In this document: in pieces, positions 25,192-34,028 of the stretch
Position numbering within the stretch: the stretch's first letter is position 1
Layout: each line of letters starts with the position of its first letter
From: JBAXZR01 sp041670165
Lineage (GTDB): Bacteria > Bacillota > Clostridia > Christensenellales > UBA1242
Assembly: GCA_041670165.1 (NCBI GenBank)
Contig: JBAXZR010000004.1
Location: 13,360-77,359, forward strand
Direction of reading: 5' to 3'
Length of the DNA: 64,000 nucleotides
The notes under the pieces: generated by a model
What the model saw: the letters and a program-made list of their open reading frames with translations, nothing else
Databases searched by the model: none
What the model was told of the DNA's origin: nothing
Program-made: the position numbers and the translations under genes

Positions 25192-26016
25192 ATGAGCATT
25201 CGTAAAATGAAATCACTTACGCCAGCTACAAGATTTAAAAGCCTTCCTTCTTTCGAAGAAGTTACAAAGAAGAGCCCAGAAAAATCCCTTCTTGCTACAA
25301 AGAAAAAATTTGCAGGAAGAAACAATGCCGGCAAAATTTCCGTTCGCCATATTGGTGGTGGAAATCGTCAAAAATATCGTATCATCGATTTCAAGAGAAA
25401 CAAAGATGGCATTCCTGCCAAAGTTGTTGCAATTGAATATGACCCAAACCGCACAGCTTATATTGCACTTCTTTCTTATGTTGATGGAGAAAAAAGATAT
25501 ATCATCGCTCCACTTGGACTTACTGTTGGTGAAACAATTGTAAGCGGAAAGAATATTGAAATTAAAGTTGGAAATGCAATGCCTATTGGTGAAATTCCAG
25601 TTGGAACATTTGTTCACAATGTTGAACTTATCCCTGGAAACGGAGCTGTTATGGCAAGAAGCGCTGGAGCAAATATTCAGCTTATGGCAAAAGAAGACGG
25701 TTTCGCTCTTCTAAAAATGCCTAGCGGAGAAATTAGAAAAGTTCTTCTTAACTGCAAAGCAACAATTGGACAAGTTGGAAATTTAGATCATGAACTTGTT
25801 TCACTTGGTAAAGCAGGAAGAAAACGCCATATGGGAATTCGTCCTACAGTTCGTGGTGTTGTTATGAACCCTTGCGATCACCCTCATGGTGGTGGTGAAG
25901 GTAAATCACCTGTCGGAATGGCTGGACCTGTTACTCCATGGGGTAAACCAACTCTTGGCTACAAGACAAGAAATAAGAAAAAATCTAACAGATTAATTGT
26001 TAAAAGGGTAAATTAA
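25192..26016 (+). CDS. rplB: 50S ribosomal protein L2
   Basis: L2 is needed for subunit joining and peptidyl transfer. The 274-residue product shows RNNAGKISVRHIGGG, the RSAGANIQLMAKE loop and the C-terminal MNPCDHPHGGGEGKSP with the conserved histidines. Usual length. Confidence 0.98.
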   Translation: MSIRKMKSLTPATRFKSLPSFEEVTKKSPEKSLLATKKKFAGRNNAGKISVRHIGGGNRQKYRIIDFKRNKDGIPAKVVAIEYDPNRTAYIALLSYVDGEKRYIIAPLGLTVGETIVSGKNIEIKVGNAMPIGEIPVGTFVHNVELIPGNGAVMARSAGANIQLMAKEDGFALLKMPSGEIRKVLLNCKATIGQVGNLDHELVSLGKAGRKRHMGIRPTVRGVVMNPCDHPHGGGEGKSPVGMAGPVTPWGKPTLGYKTRNKKKSNRLIVKRVN

Positions 26017-26028
26017 GGAGGCGAAGTT

Positions 26029-26334
26029 ATGAGTAGATCATTAAAGAAAAAACCTTTCGTAGACGAAAGACTTCTCAAAAACATTGTTTCAGCTAGTGAA
26101 GCTGGAAGTAGAAAAGTTATCAAAACTTGGTCTCGTGATTCTGTAATTTATCCAGAATTCGTTGGATCAACAATTGCTGTTCACAATGGCAAAAAGCATA
26201 TACCAGTTTATTGCACAGTCGACATGGTTGGACATAAGCTTGGTGAATTTGCACCAACAAGAACATTTAAAGGACACTCAGGAGCAAAAAGTGCTAGCAT
26301 AGCATCATCAGCACCTGCAGCTGCTAAAAAGTGA
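26029..26334 (+). CDS. rpsS: 30S ribosomal protein S19
   Basis: S19 pairs with S13 in the head, facing the A-site tRNA. The 101-residue product starts SRSLKKKPFVDERLL and has TWSRDSVIYPEFVG and EFAPTRTFKGHSG. An Ala/Ser-rich tail of about eight residues extends past the usual end. Confidence 0.98.
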   Translation: MSRSLKKKPFVDERLLKNIVSASEAGSRKVIKTWSRDSVIYPEFVGSTIAVHNGKKHIPVYCTVDMVGHKLGEFAPTRTFKGHSGAKSASIASSAPAAAKK

Positions 26335-26346
26335 GGCTGAGGAAAA

Positions 26347-26733
26347 ATGGCAAAAAGAATTAGAGAAAAAGCAGAAAAAAGAATTGCTGAAAAAGATCCA
26401 CGCCCATTTGCAAAAGCAATGCATGTTGGAATTAGCAGTTCAAAAGTACGAATTGTTCTTAACACAATTCGTGGACAAAAGGTTGAAGATGCAATTGCTA
26501 TCTTAGAAAACCTCAACAATATAGCTGCAGAAGCAACACTTAAAGTTGTTTCTTCAGCAGTAGCAAACGCAGAACACAACAAAGGGCTTAATTGCGAAGA
26601 TCTCTTTGTTGCTGAAGCTTACGCTTGCCCAGGTCCAACTCTTAAACGCATCATGATTCGTGCAAGAGGAAGAGCTGACAGAATTTTGAAAAGAACAAGC
26701 CACATCACAGTTGTGCTTGATCAAAAGAAATAA
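26347..26733 (+). CDS. rplV: 50S ribosomal protein L22
   Basis: L22 spans the exit tunnel; its beta-hairpin loop is a macrolide-resistance site. The 128-residue product carries ISSSKVRIVLNTIRGQ and the C-terminal PGPTLKRIMIRARGRADRI hairpin followed by SHITVVL. An N-terminal basic stretch of about 20 residues is longer than usual. Confidence 0.97.
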   Translation: MAKRIREKAEKRIAEKDPRPFAKAMHVGISSSKVRIVLNTIRGQKVEDAIAILENLNNIAAEATLKVVSSAVANAEHNKGLNCEDLFVAEAYACPGPTLKRIMIRARGRADRILKRTSHITVVLDQKK

Positions 26734-26745
26734 GGAGAGTGCATT

Positions 26746-27429
26746 ATGGGACAAAAAGTTAGCCCAATAGGGTTTAGAGTTGGCGTTAATAAAGAGTGGG
26801 ATTCCACTTGGGTTGCCGCTAAAAAAGATATTGCTACATGCATTCTTGAAGACGACAAAATTCGCAAATTTATTAAAAAACAGTATAGTGCTGCCGCTAT
26901 TGGAAAAGTTACTATCGAAAGAACAAATTCAAAACTTGTTGTAAACATTTTTACAGCTCGTCCTGGTGTTTTAATTGGTGTTAAGGGTGCTGGAATTGAA
27001 TCTTTGAAAAAAGATCTTGCCAAAGTTCAAATTGACAAATCAAAAACACTCTTTGTTAACATCAAAGAAATCAAAAAACCAGATCTTGATGCAAATTTAA
27101 TTGCTGAAGGAATTGCACAACAACTTGAAAAGCGTGTAACATTCCGTAGAGCTCTCAAAATGGGACTTCAAAAAGCAATGAAATCTGGAGCAAAAGGTTG
27201 CAAAGTTCAAGTTAGTGGTGTTGTTGATGGAGCAAATACAATTGGTCGTACAGAAAGATATATGGAAGGAACACTTCCACTTCACACTTTGAGATCTGAC
27301 ATTGATTATGGAACATCTGCTGCTTACACAAATTTTGGTAAACTCGGAGTTAAATGCTGGATTAACAAAGGTGAAATTCTCGGAAAAATAGGCAAACAAG
27401 AACTTGCTGCCAAAGGAGGACAAAACTAA
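26746..27429 (+). CDS. rpsC: 30S ribosomal protein S3
   Basis: S3 forms the mRNA entry channel and has an mRNA-unwinding role. The 227-residue product starts GQKVSPIGFRVGVNKEWDS, has a KH domain with the loop GVKGAGIE and the C-terminal GRTERYMEGTLPLHTLRSDIDYG block. One-base overlap with rplP. Confidence 0.98.
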   Translation: MGQKVSPIGFRVGVNKEWDSTWVAAKKDIATCILEDDKIRKFIKKQYSAAAIGKVTIERTNSKLVVNIFTARPGVLIGVKGAGIESLKKDLAKVQIDKSKTLFVNIKEIKKPDLDANLIAEGIAQQLEKRVTFRRALKMGLQKAMKSGAKGCKVQVSGVVDGANTIGRTERYMEGTLPLHTLRSDIDYGTSAAYTNFGKLGVKCWINKGEILGKIGKQELAAKGGQN

Positions 27430-27872
27430 TGTTAATACCAAAAAGAGTTAAAAGAAGAAGAGTCTTCCGTGGTAGAATGACAGGAAGAGCTCATCGTGGT
27501 AATGTTCTCGCTTATGGAGACTTTGGTCTTGTTTCAACAGAACCATGTTGGGTAAAATCAAATCAAATTGAAGCAGCCAGAATTGCTATGACAAGATTTA
27601 TCAAAAGAGGCGGAAAAGTTTGGATTGACATTTTCCCAGACAAACCTGTAACTAAAAAACCTGCAGAAACCCGCATGGGCTCAGGAAAAGGTTCAGTTGA
27701 ATACTGGGTTGCTGTTGTACAACCAGACAGAATACTTTTTGAGATGCAGGGTGTGCCTGAAGAAATAGCTCGTGAAGCTCTCCGTCTTGCAGGAAGCAAA
27801 CTTCCTTGCAAAACAAAGTTTATTAAAAGAGAAGCTAATACTAGCGAAGGTGGTGTGACAAATGAGAATTAG
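27429..27872 (+). CDS. rplP: 50S ribosomal protein L16
   Basis: L16 organises the A-site region of the 50S. The 147-residue product begins MLIPKRVKRRRVFRGRMTG and has the GSGKGSVEYWVAVVQPDRILFE block; the Gln/Arg-rich tip is normal. It overlaps rpmC by 11 nt, a tight coupling typical of this operon. Confidence 0.98.
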   Translation: MLIPKRVKRRRVFRGRMTGRAHRGNVLAYGDFGLVSTEPCWVKSNQIEAARIAMTRFIKRGGKVWIDIFPDKPVTKKPAETRMGSGKGSVEYWVAVVQPDRILFEMQGVPEEIAREALRLAGSKLPCKTKFIKREANTSEGGVTNEN

Positions 27873-28071
27873 TGATATTAAAAATCTCACAAATGAAGAA
27901 CTTTCAGCTAAGCTCGAAGAGCTTAAATCTGAACTTTTCAATTTGCGTTTTTCACACGCTAGCGGAAATCTTGCAAATCCAATGCTTTTAAACATTGCAA
28001 AAAAAGATATTGCAAGAATTAAAACCGTTATTAGAGAAAGAGAAATTGCTGCGAAAGCAGTAAAAGCGTAA
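27862..28071 (+). CDS. rpmC: 50S ribosomal protein L29
   Basis: L29 lies beside L23 at the tunnel exit. The 69-residue helical hairpin has the typical LTNEELSAKLEELKSELFNLRF and IKTVIRERE ends. Starts inside the end of rplP with GAAGGTGG upstream. Confidence 0.97.
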   Translation: MRISDIKNLTNEELSAKLEELKSELFNLRFSHASGNLANPMLLNIAKKDIARIKTVIREREIAAKAVKA

Positions 28072-28083
28072 GGGGGAGGAAAA

Positions 28084-28350
28084 ATGGAAAACATTGAAAG
28101 AAACGCCCGCATAACAAAAGAAGGAATTGTTGTTGGTGCTGGTAAAATGCAAAAAACTATTATAGTTGCTGTTACTTCTGATAAGAAACATCCACTATAT
28201 AAGAAAGTTGTTTCCTCAACCAAAAAATTTAAAGTTCATGATGAAGAAAACATGGCAGGAATTGGTGACAAAGTTGAAATTGCTGAAACTCGTCACATTT
28301 CAAAAGACAAATATTTCCGTCTTGTAAGCATCATTGAGAAAGCAAAATAA
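28084..28350 (+). CDS. rpsQ: 30S ribosomal protein S17
   Basis: S17 is a primary 16S-binding OB-fold protein. The 88-residue product has GIVVGAGKMQKTIIVAV, HPLYKKVV and the conserved KVEIAETRHISKDKYFRL. Follows rpmC with GGGGGAGG upstream. Confidence 0.97.
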   Translation: MENIERNARITKEGIVVGAGKMQKTIIVAVTSDKKHPLYKKVVSSTKKFKVHDEENMAGIGDKVEIAETRHISKDKYFRLVSIIEKAK

Positions 28351-28368
28351 GGTAAAGGAGAAAACAAT

Positions 28369-28737
28369 ATGATTCAACCAGAAAGTAGATTAAAAGTTGC
28401 TGATAACACTGGTGCGAAGCAAATTAAGTGCATTCGTGTGCTTGGCGGTTCATTCCGTCGTAGCGGTAGCATTGGCGACATTATTGTTGCATCCGTTACT
28501 TCAGCAATACCAGGTGGTGTTGTTAAAAAAGGTGATGTGGTGAAAGCAGTAATTGTTCGCACTGCACAAGGAATTAGAAGAGCAGACGGAACACACATTA
28601 AATTTGATGATAACGCAGGTGTTATTATTGATGCACAAAAACTTCCAAGAGGCACTCGCATTTTTGGACCAGTTGCAAGAGAACTTCGTGAAAAAGATTT
28701 TATGAAGATTATATCACTTGCACCTGAAGTTGTTTAA
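28369..28737 (+). CDS. rplN: 50S ribosomal protein L14
   Basis: L14 contributes to the inter-subunit bridge. The 122-residue product has the family length and MIQPESRLKVADNTGAKQ, then FDDNAGVIID and TRIFGPVARELR. Start follows AAAGGAG. Confidence 0.98.
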   Translation: MIQPESRLKVADNTGAKQIKCIRVLGGSFRRSGSIGDIIVASVTSAIPGGVVKKGDVVKAVIVRTAQGIRRADGTHIKFDDNAGVIIDAQKLPRGTRIFGPVARELREKDFMKIISLAPEVV

Positions 28738-28751
28738 GGAGGAAGGACGAA

Positions 28752-29291
28752 ATGATTAAGAATTTAAGCGTAAAGAAGGGCGATAAAGTCCTTGTTATTG
28801 CTGGAAAAGATAACGGCAAAATCGCAAATGTCATCTCAACTCTCCCTTCAAAAAACAAGGTTGTTGTTGAAGGCGTAAATATTGCTACAAAGCATAAAAA
28901 AGCTCGTAAACAAGACCAAAAGAGCAAAATTGAGAAAGTTGAAGCTGCATTTGATGCTTCAAATGTTATGGTTGTTTGTGGATCATGCGGAAAAGCAACA
29001 AGAGTTGCTCATAAAGAAGTTAATGGTAAGATGGTTCGTGTTTGTAAAAAATGTGGACAATCACTTGACAAAGCAGTTGTTAAAGAAGCAAAAAAAGCTA
29101 AGAAACCAGCTGTTAAAGTAGAAGAAAAAGAGGTTGTTACTGAAGCTAATGAACAAGCAGCTAAAGTTTCAACAACTAAAAAGCCTTCAGCTCCAAGAGC
29201 AACAAAAAAAATAGCAACAGTAAAAACAACAACAGCGAAAACAGCCACTAGAGTTGCAGTTAGAAAAACAGCACCTAGTTCAGGAAAGTAA
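28752..29291 (+). CDS. rplX: 50S ribosomal protein L24 with long basic tail
   Basis: L24 starts 50S assembly; its KOW domain (VKKGDKVLVIAGKDNGKIA) is at residues 6-24. A Cys4 zinc-ribbon-like segment (CGSCG and CKKCG) follows. Typical L24 ends near residue 105-115, but this one continues for about 70 residues of Lys, Ala, Thr and Val with repeated TTKK/ATKK/TTAK motifs, like a histone H1 tail. The tail is in frame up to a TAA, and rplE follows normally, so it is not a frameshift artefact. Confidence 0.95.
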   Translation: MIKNLSVKKGDKVLVIAGKDNGKIANVISTLPSKNKVVVEGVNIATKHKKARKQDQKSKIEKVEAAFDASNVMVVCGSCGKATRVAHKEVNGKMVRVCKKCGQSLDKAVVKEAKKAKKPAVKVEEKEVVTEANEQAAKVSTTKKPSAPRATKKIATVKTTTAKTATRVAVRKTAPSSGK

Positions 29292-29305
29292 GGAGGAAGA
29301 AAAAA

Positions 29306-29914
29306 ATGACAGAAACAGTTAAAAAAACAACAAAAAAAGCTTCCCCAGCTCCTGCTGTGAAAGCTGAAAACCAAGTTGCAAATCTCAAAAAGGTTTACAA
29401 AGAAACAATTATCCCTTTTCTTGTTAAAGAATTTGGATACAAAAACATTAATGAAGTTCCAAAGATTGAAAAAGTAATTATCAACATGGGACTTGGTGAT
29501 GTTAAAGACAATTCAAAAAGCTATAACATTGCATTTGAAGAACTTGCTCTTATCGCAGGACAAAGACCAGTTCCAACACTTGCAAAGAAAGCCATTTCAA
29601 ACTTCAAACTTAAGGAAGGAATGAAAATTGGTGCAAAAGTAACTCTTCGTGGAAACAATATGTATGAATTCATTGAAAGACTTATTAGCATTGCACTTCC
29701 AAGAGTAAGAGATTTCCATGGTGTTAATCCAAAAGCTTTTGATGGCAAGGGAAATTATTCTTTGGGAATTAAAGAACAGATAATCTTCCCAGAAATTTCC
29801 TATGATAAAATTGAAAAAATTCGCGGAATGGATATTTGCTTTGTAACAACTGCAAAAACCAACGCTGAAGCATTGTCATTGCTTAAGGCAATTGGCATGC
29901 CATTCAAAAGGTGA
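29306..29914 (+). CDS. rplE: 50S ribosomal protein L5
   Basis: L5 binds 5S rRNA and contacts the P-site tRNA. The 202-residue product carries the L5 core (NINEVPKIEKVIINMGLG, GQRPVPTLAKKAISNFK, LPRVRDFHGVNPKAFDG). An extra N-terminal stretch of about 22 Lys/Ala/Pro-rich residues precedes the core; AGGAGG right before the first ATG supports this longer start. It ends in TGA, showing that TGA is a stop codon here. Confidence 0.97.
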   Translation: MTETVKKTTKKASPAPAVKAENQVANLKKVYKETIIPFLVKEFGYKNINEVPKIEKVIINMGLGDVKDNSKSYNIAFEELALIAGQRPVPTLAKKAISNFKLKEGMKIGAKVTLRGNNMYEFIERLISIALPRVRDFHGVNPKAFDGKGNYSLGIKEQIIFPEISYDKIEKIRGMDICFVTTAKTNAEALSLLKAIGMPFKR

Positions 29915-29922
29915 GGTGAATT

Positions 29923-30108
29923 ATGGCAAGAACTGCTCTAAAAAATAAACAGGCTAGACCTCAAAAATTTGCAACTCGTGAATACACTCGTTGTTCAATA
30001 TGTGGTCGTCCACACTCTGTTCTAAAAAAATATGGCATTTGCAGAATTTGTTTCAGAGAAAAAGCTAACAAAGGCGAAATCCCTGGAATAATGAAGGCAA
30101 GCTGGTAA
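29923..30108 (+). CDS. rpsZ: 30S ribosomal protein S14, zinc type
   Basis: The 61-residue S14 is the zinc-binding form, with CSICG and CRIC providing four Cys ligands. This form is common in Bacillota. Start follows GAGGTG. Confidence 0.97.
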   Translation: MARTALKNKQARPQKFATREYTRCSICGRPHSVLKKYGICRICFREKANKGEIPGIMKASW

Positions 30109-30117
30109 GGGGGGAAT

Positions 30118-30516
30118 ATGATAGTAACAGATCCAATCGCAGATATGCTTACAAGAATCCGTAATGGACTCACTGCAAAACAAGCAAGCGTTTTAATCCC
30201 AGAATCAAAAGAGAAAAACGCAATAGCATCAATTCTTCTCAATGAAGGCTTCATTGCAAATGTTGAAAAAGTGGAAATTGATGGATTAAAAAATATTAAA
30301 GTAACTTTCAAATTTGGCCCAAGTAACGAAAGCGTTATTCAAGGACTTAAGAGAATTTCAAAACCAGGTCTTAGAGTTTATGCTCCAGCCGAAAAACTCC
30401 CAAGAGTTATTGGCGGACTTGGAATTGCAATTGTTTCAACAAACAAAGGAATTATGACAGATAAACAAGCTAGAACTGCTAATGTTGGCGGCGAAGTGCT
30501 TGCTTATGTGTGGTAA
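30118..30516 (+). CDS. rpsH: 30S ribosomal protein S8
   Basis: S8 binds the central 16S domain and is the spc operon repressor in E. coli. The 132-residue product starts VTDPIADMLTRIRNG and ends with the STNKGIMTDKQARTANVGGE block. GGGGGG precedes the ATG. Confidence 0.98.
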   Translation: MIVTDPIADMLTRIRNGLTAKQASVLIPESKEKNAIASILLNEGFIANVEKVEIDGLKNIKVTFKFGPSNESVIQGLKRISKPGLRVYAPAEKLPRVIGGLGIAIVSTNKGIMTDKQARTANVGGEVLAYVW

Positions 30517-30534
30517 TAAGGGGGGAGGAAAAGT

Positions 30535-31083
30535 ATGTCAAGAATCGGAAGAACACCAATTACTCTCACTGCTGGAGTTTCAGCCAAAATTGAAGGGAAA
30601 AAAGTTACAATTACTGGACCAATAGGAACTCTTTCTCAAGAAGTTGATAACTGCATCAAAGTTGAAATTAAAGATAATGTTATTCACCTTACAAGAAATA
30701 GTGAAGAAAACGAAGTTAAGGCAAAACACGGTTTGTATCGTGCACTTATCAACAACATGGTTAATGGAGTTGTTAAGCCTTATGCAAAAAAACTTATTAT
30801 TAATGGTGTTGGTTTCAAAGCTACAAAAGTTGGACAAAAACTTGTTTTGAACCTTGGATTTTCACATCCAGTTGAACTTACACCAGAACAAGGAATCAAT
30901 ATTGAATGCCCAAGCATAACAGAAATTGTAGTTTCAGGCATTAACAAAGAAAAAGTCGGACAATTCGCAGCTCAGGTTCGTGATTTGAAAAAAGTTGAGC
31001 CATATCATGGCTATGGAATTCGTTACTCGGATGAAGTTGTTGTGAAGAAAGAAGGAAAAACTTCTGGCAAAGGCAAAAAGTAA
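30535..31083 (+). CDS. rplF: 50S ribosomal protein L6
   Basis: L6 lies near the factor-binding site. The 182-residue product starts SRIGRTPITL and has YHGYGIRYSDEVV close to the C-terminus. Usual length with a short basic tail. Confidence 0.98.
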   Translation: MSRIGRTPITLTAGVSAKIEGKKVTITGPIGTLSQEVDNCIKVEIKDNVIHLTRNSEENEVKAKHGLYRALINNMVNGVVKPYAKKLIINGVGFKATKVGQKLVLNLGFSHPVELTPEQGINIECPSITEIVVSGINKEKVGQFAAQVRDLKKVEPYHGYGIRYSDEVVVKKEGKTSGKGKK

Positions 31084-31097
31084 GAGAGGGAAGGAAT

Positions 31098-31466
31098 ATG
31101 TTTAATAAAGAAGATAAAAATGAAATCAGACTAGCTCGTCATGCTAGAGTAAGAAAAACAGTTTCCGGAACTGCTGAAAGACCAAGACTTTGCGTTTATC
31201 GTAGTCTTGTTGCAATTTATGCTCAAATCATTGATGACAACACAGGTAACACACTTGTAAGTGCTTCTTCAAAAGAAAAAGATATGCTTGCTAAAACTGC
31301 TGGCAAAAACAAAACACAAGTTGCTGAAATTGTTGGTAGTGAAATTGCTACTAGAGCAAAAGCAAAAAAAATCAATGCAGTTGTTTTTGATCGTGGTGGA
31401 TATATTTATACAGGAAGAATCAAAGCTTTGGCTGAAGGCGCAAGAGCCGCTGGCCTTGAGTTTTAA
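31098..31466 (+). CDS. rplR: 50S ribosomal protein L18
   Basis: L18 brings 5S rRNA to the 50S. The 122-residue product has RKTVSGTAERPRLCVYRS and VVFDRGGYIYTGRIKALAEGAR at the C-terminus, as in the family. Confidence 0.98.
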   Translation: MFNKEDKNEIRLARHARVRKTVSGTAERPRLCVYRSLVAIYAQIIDDNTGNTLVSASSKEKDMLAKTAGKNKTQVAEIVGSEIATRAKAKKINAVVFDRGGYIYTGRIKALAEGARAAGLEF

Positions 31467-31481
31467 GGAGGATGAGCAAAA

Positions 31482-32018
31482 ATGGAAAATAGAGAAGAAA
31501 AGAAACCATTCAACAGAAAAAGAGATGACAGACCAAGAAGAGAAGAATCTGACATTGATAAAAAGCTCGTTTCATTACGCCGTGTAACAAAAGTTGTTAA
31601 AGGCGGTCGTACAATGAAATTCTCTGCCGTTGTTGTTGTTGGTGACAAGAAAGGCTCAATCGGAATTGGAATGGGAAAAGCAAAAGAAGTTCCTCTTGCA
31701 ATTGAAAAAGCGACAACTAATGGTCGTAAGAACATGCAAAAAGTGAATGTTGTTAATGGAACAATACCTCATGAAACAACTGCTGCTTATGGTGCTAGCA
31801 AAATTATTTTGCTTCCAGCCAAAGAAGGAACTGGTGTTATAGCCGGTGGAAGTGCCAGATCAGTTATTGAACTTGCAGGAATCAAAAACATTGTGACAAA
31901 AATTCACGGTTCTTCAAACAAGACAAACTGCGTAAAAGCAACACTTAAAGGTCTTTTGAGTCTTAGAACAAAAGAACAAATTGCTGCACTTCGTGGAAAG
32001 TCTGTTGAAGAAATTTAA
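31482..32018 (+). CDS. rpsE: 30S ribosomal protein S5
   Basis: S5 acts in decoding fidelity and mRNA entry. The 178-residue product has RVTKVVKGGRTMKFSAVVVVGD, GIGMGKAKEVPLAIEKA and GTGVIAGGSARSVIELAGI. The N-terminus is charged and about ten residues longer than in B. subtilis. Confidence 0.98.
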   Translation: MENREEKKPFNRKRDDRPRREESDIDKKLVSLRRVTKVVKGGRTMKFSAVVVVGDKKGSIGIGMGKAKEVPLAIEKATTNGRKNMQKVNVVNGTIPHETTAAYGASKIILLPAKEGTGVIAGGSARSVIELAGIKNIVTKIHGSSNKTNCVKATLKGLLSLRTKEQIAALRGKSVEEI

Positions 32019-32032
32019 GAGAGGGCAAAAAA

Positions 32033-32245
32033 ATGGCAAGCAAAAAACAAACAAATAAACTTAAGGTAACGCTTATCAATAGCCCAATTGGCTATGATAA
32101 AAGCCAACGCGAAGTATGTGTTGCTTTGGGACTCAAAAAAATAGATTCATTCAATATTTTACCAGATAATGATGCTGTTCGTGGCGCTATTTTCAAGGTT
32201 AAACACTTGGTAAAAGTTGAAGAAGTGAAAGGAGAAGCAAAATGA
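32033..32245 (+). CDS. rpmD: 50S ribosomal protein L30
   Basis: L30 is a small 23S-binding protein. The 70-residue product has LKVTLINSPIGYDKSQREVCVALGLKK-type sequence; the C-terminus is some ten residues longer than average. It overlaps rplO by 4 nt (ATGA). Confidence 0.95.
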   Translation: MASKKQTNKLKVTLINSPIGYDKSQREVCVALGLKKIDSFNILPDNDAVRGAIFKVKHLVKVEEVKGEAK

Positions 32246-32688
32246 AATTGCACACACTTTCTCCCGCAGCAAATTCTCGTACAAAAAGCATTCGTAAGGG
32301 TAGAGGAACGGGAAGCGGAATTGGAAAAACAAGCGGAAAAGGATCAAAAGGTCAGAACGCAAGAAGCGGTGGCGGAGTACGCCTAGGTTTTGAAGGCGGA
32401 CAAATCCCATTGGTTAGAAGAATTCCTATTCGTGGTTTCAACAACTATGAATTCGATAAAGTATATGCGATTGTAAACATTGGTGATTTAGATATCTTTG
32501 ATGCTAACACTGTTGTTACACAAGAGTTGCTTTATGAAAATAGAGTAATCGGAAAAATTCAGCCTTATGGTTTAAAAGTTCTCGGAAATGGAGATCTTAC
32601 AAAACCATTGGTAATTAAAGCTAAAAAATTCTCCGCATCAGCTCTTGAGAAAATTGCTAAAGCTGGTGGTAAAGCTGAGGTGATTTAA
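32242..32688 (+). CDS. rplO: 50S ribosomal protein L15
   Basis: L15 is a late assembly protein. The 148-residue product has the glycine-rich N-terminus (KGRGTGSGIGKTSGKGSKGQ, RSGGGVRLGFEGGQIPLVRR) and the VLGNGDLTKPLVIKAKKFS block. Its TAA shares one base with the secY ATG. Confidence 0.98.
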   Translation: MKLHTLSPAANSRTKSIRKGRGTGSGIGKTSGKGSKGQNARSGGGVRLGFEGGQIPLVRRIPIRGFNNYEFDKVYAIVNIGDLDIFDANTVVTQELLYENRVIGKIQPYGLKVLGNGDLTKPLVIKAKKFSASALEKIAKAGGKAEVI

Positions 32689-33971
32689 TGTTCAAAACAT
32701 TAATTAACGCATTTAGAATAAAAGAAGTTCGTGCCAAAATACTTTTGACACTTCTTCTTTTGTTAGTTTATCGTGTAGGTTGCTTTTTGCCTGTTCCCGG
32801 AATTAATGTTTCAGTTTTTACGGAAGCAGCATCAGAAGGCTTTTTGAACATTTTAAGTTCAATCAGTGGTGGATCACTTAGTAATGGAGCATTTCTTGCT
32901 CTTGGTGTAACACCATATATTAGTGCGTCTATCATTATTCAACTTCTTTCAATTGCTTTGCCAAGTCTTGAAAAACTTGCAAGACAAGGTGAAGAAGGCA
33001 GAAAGAAAATGAACATGTACACCCGAATTGCAGCACTTGTGCTTTCAATCGGACAGGCAGGCGGAATTGTTCTTTCAATAGCTGATTCAGTTAAACCAAT
33101 TTGGTCAGGAGCTTCAACAGCCATCACAAGCATTTTCGTTGCACTAATTTTAGTTGCTGGCGGAATGTTTACAGTTTGGCTTGGTGAAAGAATTTCTGAC
33201 ATAGGTGCAGGCAATGGACTTTCTCTTCTCATTTTTGTGGGAATTTTGAGTTCAGCAGGTGCAAGCCTACTTTCATCTATGCAATCAGTTTTTGCAGATA
33301 TTGAAAACATATATCCAATTCTTGGTTTCTTGATTGCCGTTATTGTAATTTTTGCTCTAATTGTTTTTGTTGATATGGCAGAACGAAAAGTTCCAGTTCA
33401 ATATGCAAAACAAATGAAAGGCAGAAAAATGTATGGTGGACAATCAACTTACATTCCAATCAGAGTAAATGCAAACGGTGTTATTCCAATCATCTTTGCT
33501 TCAGCGCTCTTAACATTCCCTCAACTTTTGATGAGTATGTTTTGGCCAACTAGCAATGCAATGGTTTGGTATTCACAAAATCTAGGAATGGGCTCATGGC
33601 TCAACTTGGTTTTGACAAGTGTTTTGATTTTATTCTTTGCATTCTTCTATTCACAAATTTCATTTAATCCTGAAGAGATTTCAAAACAAATTCAATCCAA
33701 TGGTGGCTTTATTCCAGGAATTCGTCCCGGAAGACCAACCACAGAACAACTAAAAAAGATTTCTAACAGAATAACTTTGTTTGGTGCCATATTCCTTGCG
33801 TTTATTGCACTTGTACCAAGCCTTGTATTCAAGGGAGTTGGTGGAACAAGTTCTCTTATCAATGCGTTTACCGCTACAGGAATGTTGATTGTTGTTTCAG
33901 TTGCACTCGAATTTGATAAACAAATACAATCACTTATACTTATGAAACAATACAAAGGATTTTTAAAATAA
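32688..33971 (+). CDS. secY: Protein translocase subunit SecY
   Basis: SecY is the channel of the Sec translocon in the plasma membrane. The 427-residue product has the ten TM helices of the family, starting with the helix after ILLTLLLLLVYRVGCFLPVPG. The loops RKVPVQYAK and GIRPGRPTTEQL are the well conserved cytosolic segments. Translationally coupled to rplO. Confidence 0.98.
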   Translation: MFKTLINAFRIKEVRAKILLTLLLLLVYRVGCFLPVPGINVSVFTEAASEGFLNILSSISGGSLSNGAFLALGVTPYISASIIIQLLSIALPSLEKLARQGEEGRKKMNMYTRIAALVLSIGQAGGIVLSIADSVKPIWSGASTAITSIFVALILVAGGMFTVWLGERISDIGAGNGLSLLIFVGILSSAGASLLSSMQSVFADIENIYPILGFLIAVIVIFALIVFVDMAERKVPVQYAKQMKGRKMYGGQSTYIPIRVNANGVIPIIFASALLTFPQLLMSMFWPTSNAMVWYSQNLGMGSWLNLVLTSVLILFFAFFYSQISFNPEEISKQIQSNGGFIPGIRPGRPTTEQLKKISNRITLFGAIFLAFIALVPSLVFKGVGGTSSLINAFTATGMLIVVSVALEFDKQIQSLILMKQYKGFLK

Positions 33972-34028
33972 GAGATTATTTTGTAAATAGTCAGTATTGA
34001 AAATTATAAATATTTGATTGGAGGATTG

